Shown here piece by piece: positions 61,899 through 64,000 of a DNA stretch of 64,000 bases. The stretch is from Streptomyces sp. NBC_00285 (GTDB lineage: Bacteria; Actinomycetota; Actinomycetes; Streptomycetales; Streptomycetaceae). Position 1 is the stretch's first letter. Every line of letters starts with the position of its first letter. A program made the position numbers and the translations under genes. The notes below the pieces were generated by a model. It saw only the letters and a list, made by a program, of their open reading frames with translations. It was not told the DNA's origin and made no database searches. Location of the stretch: the NCBI RefSeq assembly GCF_036174265.1, contig NZ_CP108055.1:6634001-6698000 (forward strand), given 5' to 3'.

Positions 61899-61953
61899 CG
61901 AGACGCGGCGGACATGTCTGGCCGCGCCCGCCGCTCGCACCTTCGTGGGGTCT

Positions 61954-63174
61954 CTATGCGTTGGCCGCCTGGACGCGGACGGCTCGGGCGCGGACCACGA
62001 AGGGCCGGGAGAATACGGTGATGGCGATGGAGACGGCAGCCACAAAGGTGATGGCCGTACCAGAAGTGAAGTGCTGGGCAATGCCGCCGGCGATCGCGGC
62101 TCCGATACCTTGCCACGTCATCCGGCCGGCGGACTCAACTCCCTGGACCTGGCCACGGACCGGATCAGGGGTCAACTCCAGAAGCTGTTCCTGGAGAGGC
62201 AGGGTGGCGGCGAAGCCAGCACTGGCGATGAACACTGCGGCTGTCGCCACCAGCACGGGCGGGTGCACGGCGAACAACAGGTAGGGGGCGGCGAGCAGCA
62301 GTCGCAGGGCGAATGCGTAGCGGCGTCGCTGCTCGGCGGTGAGCAGTCGCCCGACAGTCAGGTCACCGAGGAGCATGCCAGCAGATCCGGCGGCCAGGAA
62401 GATGCCGGCGTGACGGGGGGCGTAGGAGATGAACAGGGCCTCGCAGCCAACGATCAGGCCATTCGGGACCCACAGGTTTAGCAGCAGCGCGCGTTGGCCG
62501 GAGTGGGAGAAGAGCTCGATGTTCGTCGTCCAGGTCTGGCGCAGTCCGGGGCGACGGGTCAGACGAATCGAGCGTTCCCGGACCGTCACCGCCACAATGA
62601 TCAGTCCGCCGCCGGTCAGGACTGTCGCGACGGCGAAGACCTCCTGCGGGCTCAGGTACCGCAACAGTGCGGCGCCGATGGCGTAGCCGAGGATGGCCAT
62701 GCCTCCCGAGGTGATGTTCATCAGCGAACGTGCCAGTGCATAGGTGGAGGTCGGCACCACTTCGGCGAGCAGCCCCATCCGCGCCCCCGTTCCCAGGGAC
62801 TGGAAGAACCCCAGTACAAGGAGCAGACCGAACCGGGCGGGGAGCGGCAGTCCTGGAACCGCCTGTGCGGCAACACCTGCGAGCGAGACGCACTGGAGCG
62901 CGACAAGGGTCCGGCGAGGACGGCTTCCGTCCGCGACCGACATCAGCGTCAGCGCACCGAGTACCGTCGCGAAGGTGGCGCTGTACATGCTCACCGCGGT
63001 CAGGAACGGGGACTTGGTCTGCTGGTCGACCAGCGTGCCGAGCGCGAAGCCCGACAAGGTGCTCGCGGCGACCGTCAGCATGAAGCTGGCGTACAGGCCG
63101 ACGAATTCACGGCTGCGGAGCAGGTCACGATAGGTGGTGGGAGGTGTGGCGGAGGCAGATGTGTCAGAAGGCAT
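61954..63174 (-). CDS. Major facilitator superfamily transporter
   Basis: A 406-residue polytopic protein with about twelve spans: FVGLYASFMLTVAASTLSGFALG at the start, FGLLLVLGFFQSLGTGARMGLLAEVVPTSTYALARSLMNI, AVATVLTGGGLIIVAVTV, and ITFVAAVSIAITVFSRPFVV at the end. It resembles bacterial drug/efflux-type MFS proteins; substrate unknown. I chose ATG at 63174 (MPSDTSASATPP), which follows GGAGG with an 8-base spacer containing a run of T. The 3' end is next to the transposase remnant. Confidence 0.87.
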   Translation of the reverse strand: MPSDTSASATPPTTYRDLLRSREFVGLYASFMLTVAASTLSGFALGTLVDQQTKSPFLTAVSMYSATFATVLGALTLMSVADGSRPRRTLVALQCVSLAGVAAQAVPGLPLPARFGLLLVLGFFQSLGTGARMGLLAEVVPTSTYALARSLMNITSGGMAILGYAIGAALLRYLSPQEVFAVATVLTGGGLIIVAVTVRERSIRLTRRPGLRQTWTTNIELFSHSGQRALLLNLWVPNGLIVGCEALFISYAPRHAGIFLAAGSAGMLLGDLTVGRLLTAEQRRRYAFALRLLLAAPYLLFAVHPPVLVATAAVFIASAGFAATLPLQEQLLELTPDPVRGQVQGVESAGRMTWQGIGAAIAGGIAQHFTSGTAITFVAAVSIAITVFSRPFVVRARAVRVQAANA

Positions 63175-63567
63175 GAAAAAAGCCTCCGCGCGCACCCAAC
63201 TTGGGGCGCCGAAGGCCGACTGGTGCATTATAGCGCGTGCCCCAGTTCTCACCACGGCCCACATGGGACCGGGGGGAGACGCGGACGTGGACACGCACCG
63301 GTCACGGCAGCACCGCACATTCACCGGCTGCTGTCGCCAGGTGCGAGCAGACTGGTCAACTTCGAGCTCGCATCGGGGGAAGGCACGAAGTAGCGGCGGA
63401 CGTTCTCCGGCTTCTAGTGCAGTGACTTTGCCATCAGCATCAGCATCAGCAGCGAGGCGCCTTGCCCCCTACCCCCGGAGCCTTTCCTCAGAGGCCACTC
63501 AGCTCATGACCGCCGAAGTGGATCACGCCCGGCACACCCGGGCGCAATCCCGGTTTCAGCCTCCGTC
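63175..63567. other. 393-base region without a clear gene
   Basis: Only short GC-rich frames occur. A CAGCATCAGCATCAG hexamer repeat lies near 63435. The region is somewhat AT-richer near 63220-63240. It presumably holds the promoter of the MFS gene and the terminator of the secreted protein gene, but no hairpin was assigned. Confidence 0.5.
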
Positions 63568-64000
63568 TCAGTCTCCGTTTCCGCAACCGCCGACCCGCCG
63601 CGTGCCGAGCGCGATGTCGTCCATGCGGATGTCGTACGACGAGGGCGTGGGGTCCGCCTGGTAGAGCTGCCAGCCCAGCTTCAGCCTGTCGAAGGCAGGA
63701 AAGACGAAGTCGTCCGCGGTGCCCCCGTGTTCCTTCGTGGACACGGTCAGGGCGGACTGCTCCACGCCGTCCAGGTACACGGTGACCCGGTTGTCGGTGG
63801 CATCGAGATGAAACTCGACGCACTGCCACCTCCCGGCGACGGCCGGCGAGGAGGTCTTCCAGGACGTCCAGTCCCCGGTGGGCCCCAGATCGGACCCGAC
63901 GCCCCAGAAGTTGGCGCCGTCGGTCGGCGCGTACTGCCCGCCCAACGGCCGCACCAGCGTGGGCGAGTCCGCCCCGGACGCCTCGGCGACGGTCCAGTGG
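63568..64000 (-). CDS. C-terminal part of a secreted concanavalin-fold (Cip1-like) protein, cut by the window edge
   Basis: The last 144 codons of a leftward gene whose start lies beyond the right edge. Features are WQCVEFHLDATDNRVTVYLD, GGTADDFVFPAFDRLKLGWQ and SYDIRMDDIALGTRRVGGCG. They match the beta-jelly-roll of Cip1-like/laminin-G-like secreted polysaccharide-associated proteins. The catalytic or binding role cannot be judged from this part. Confidence 0.72.
   Translation of the reverse strand, partial: HWTVAEASGADSPTLVRPLGGQYAPTDGANFWGVGSDLGPTGDWTSWKTSSPAVAGRWQCVEFHLDATDNRVTVYLDGVEQSALTVSTKEHGGTADDFVFPAFDRLKLGWQLYQADPTPSSYDIRMDDIALGTRRVGGCGNGD

Overview
The window is a stretch of high-GC (about 70% or more) actinobacterial chromosome. 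Dense GC3-rich codon use, GTG/TTG starts, overlapping stop/start pairs and the gene content (purN-purH, folD-DUF3017, mdh, glyA with a ZTP riboswitch, trpS, DacA, DprE1/DprE2/UbiA, membrane-anchored Ser/Thr kinase, MMPL) point to Streptomyces or a close relative. Apart from the right end it reads as core chromosome. No phage, CRISPR array, rRNA or tRNA gene was recognised.

Left part (1-12.6 kb): purine and one-carbon metabolism (purN, purH, folD), a PASTA-less Ser/Thr kinase with a peptidoglycan-binding domain, an RDD membrane protein, two tandem paralogous membrane-anchored helix-turn-helix proteins with unusual repeat/palindrome arrays upstream, and malate dehydrogenase with a palindrome in its promoter region. 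A LppX-like secreted protein appears to carry an in-frame insertion of a small repetitive hairpin. 12.7-20 kb is a complete choline-to-glycine-betaine module (aldehyde dehydrogenase, choline dehydrogenase, ABC ATPase, double-length permease, binding lipoprotein). 20-23.9 kb holds three AhpD-like proteins, an isocitrate lyase/PEP mutase-family enzyme and a MocR/PdxR-like regulator.

23.9-32.1 kb is a six-gene leftward operon that looks like a small specialised-metabolite pathway. A fused PabAB aminodeoxychorismate synthase and a PabC-like lyase should make 4-aminobenzoate. A benzoate-CoA ligase-type enzyme, a second ANL-family ligase and an FAD aromatic monooxygenase could activate and modify it, and a membrane-bound ABM-domain protein leads the operon. 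No PKS or NRPS is present. I could not match the set to a pathway I know, so it is the strongest candidate for an undescribed pathway.

32-41.4 kb: a DMT-type exporter, an LLM oxidoreductase, glyA behind a ZTP riboswitch, and an ECF sigma factor locus. The sigma locus has a membrane protein in the anti-sigma position and two paralogous secreted/anchored proteins of unknown function. A nearly identical 33-bp ECF-like promoter lies before both the sigma gene and the first paralogue, which suggests an autoregulated envelope-stress circuit. trpS and a 2'-5' RNA ligase-like gene follow.

41.4-59.7 kb: genes for decaprenyl-phosphoryl-ribose/arabinose synthesis (DprE2, DprE1, PAP2 phosphatase, UbiA-type transferase), a BrkB-like protein, D-Ala-D-Ala carboxypeptidase, metallophosphoesterase, an orphan peptide-type ABC binding protein, a two-component system divergent from an MMPL transporter with a fused C-terminal beta-sandwich domain, and a TetR operon with two operators flanking its promoter. 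Small membrane proteins and a VOC protein follow.

59.7-64 kb is scrambled: a Tn3-family transposase remnant split by about 1.5 kb of DNA carrying a GyrB-like ATPase gene and a decayed tyrosine recombinase, then an MFS transporter and the 3' part of a secreted concanavalin-fold protein that runs off the right edge.
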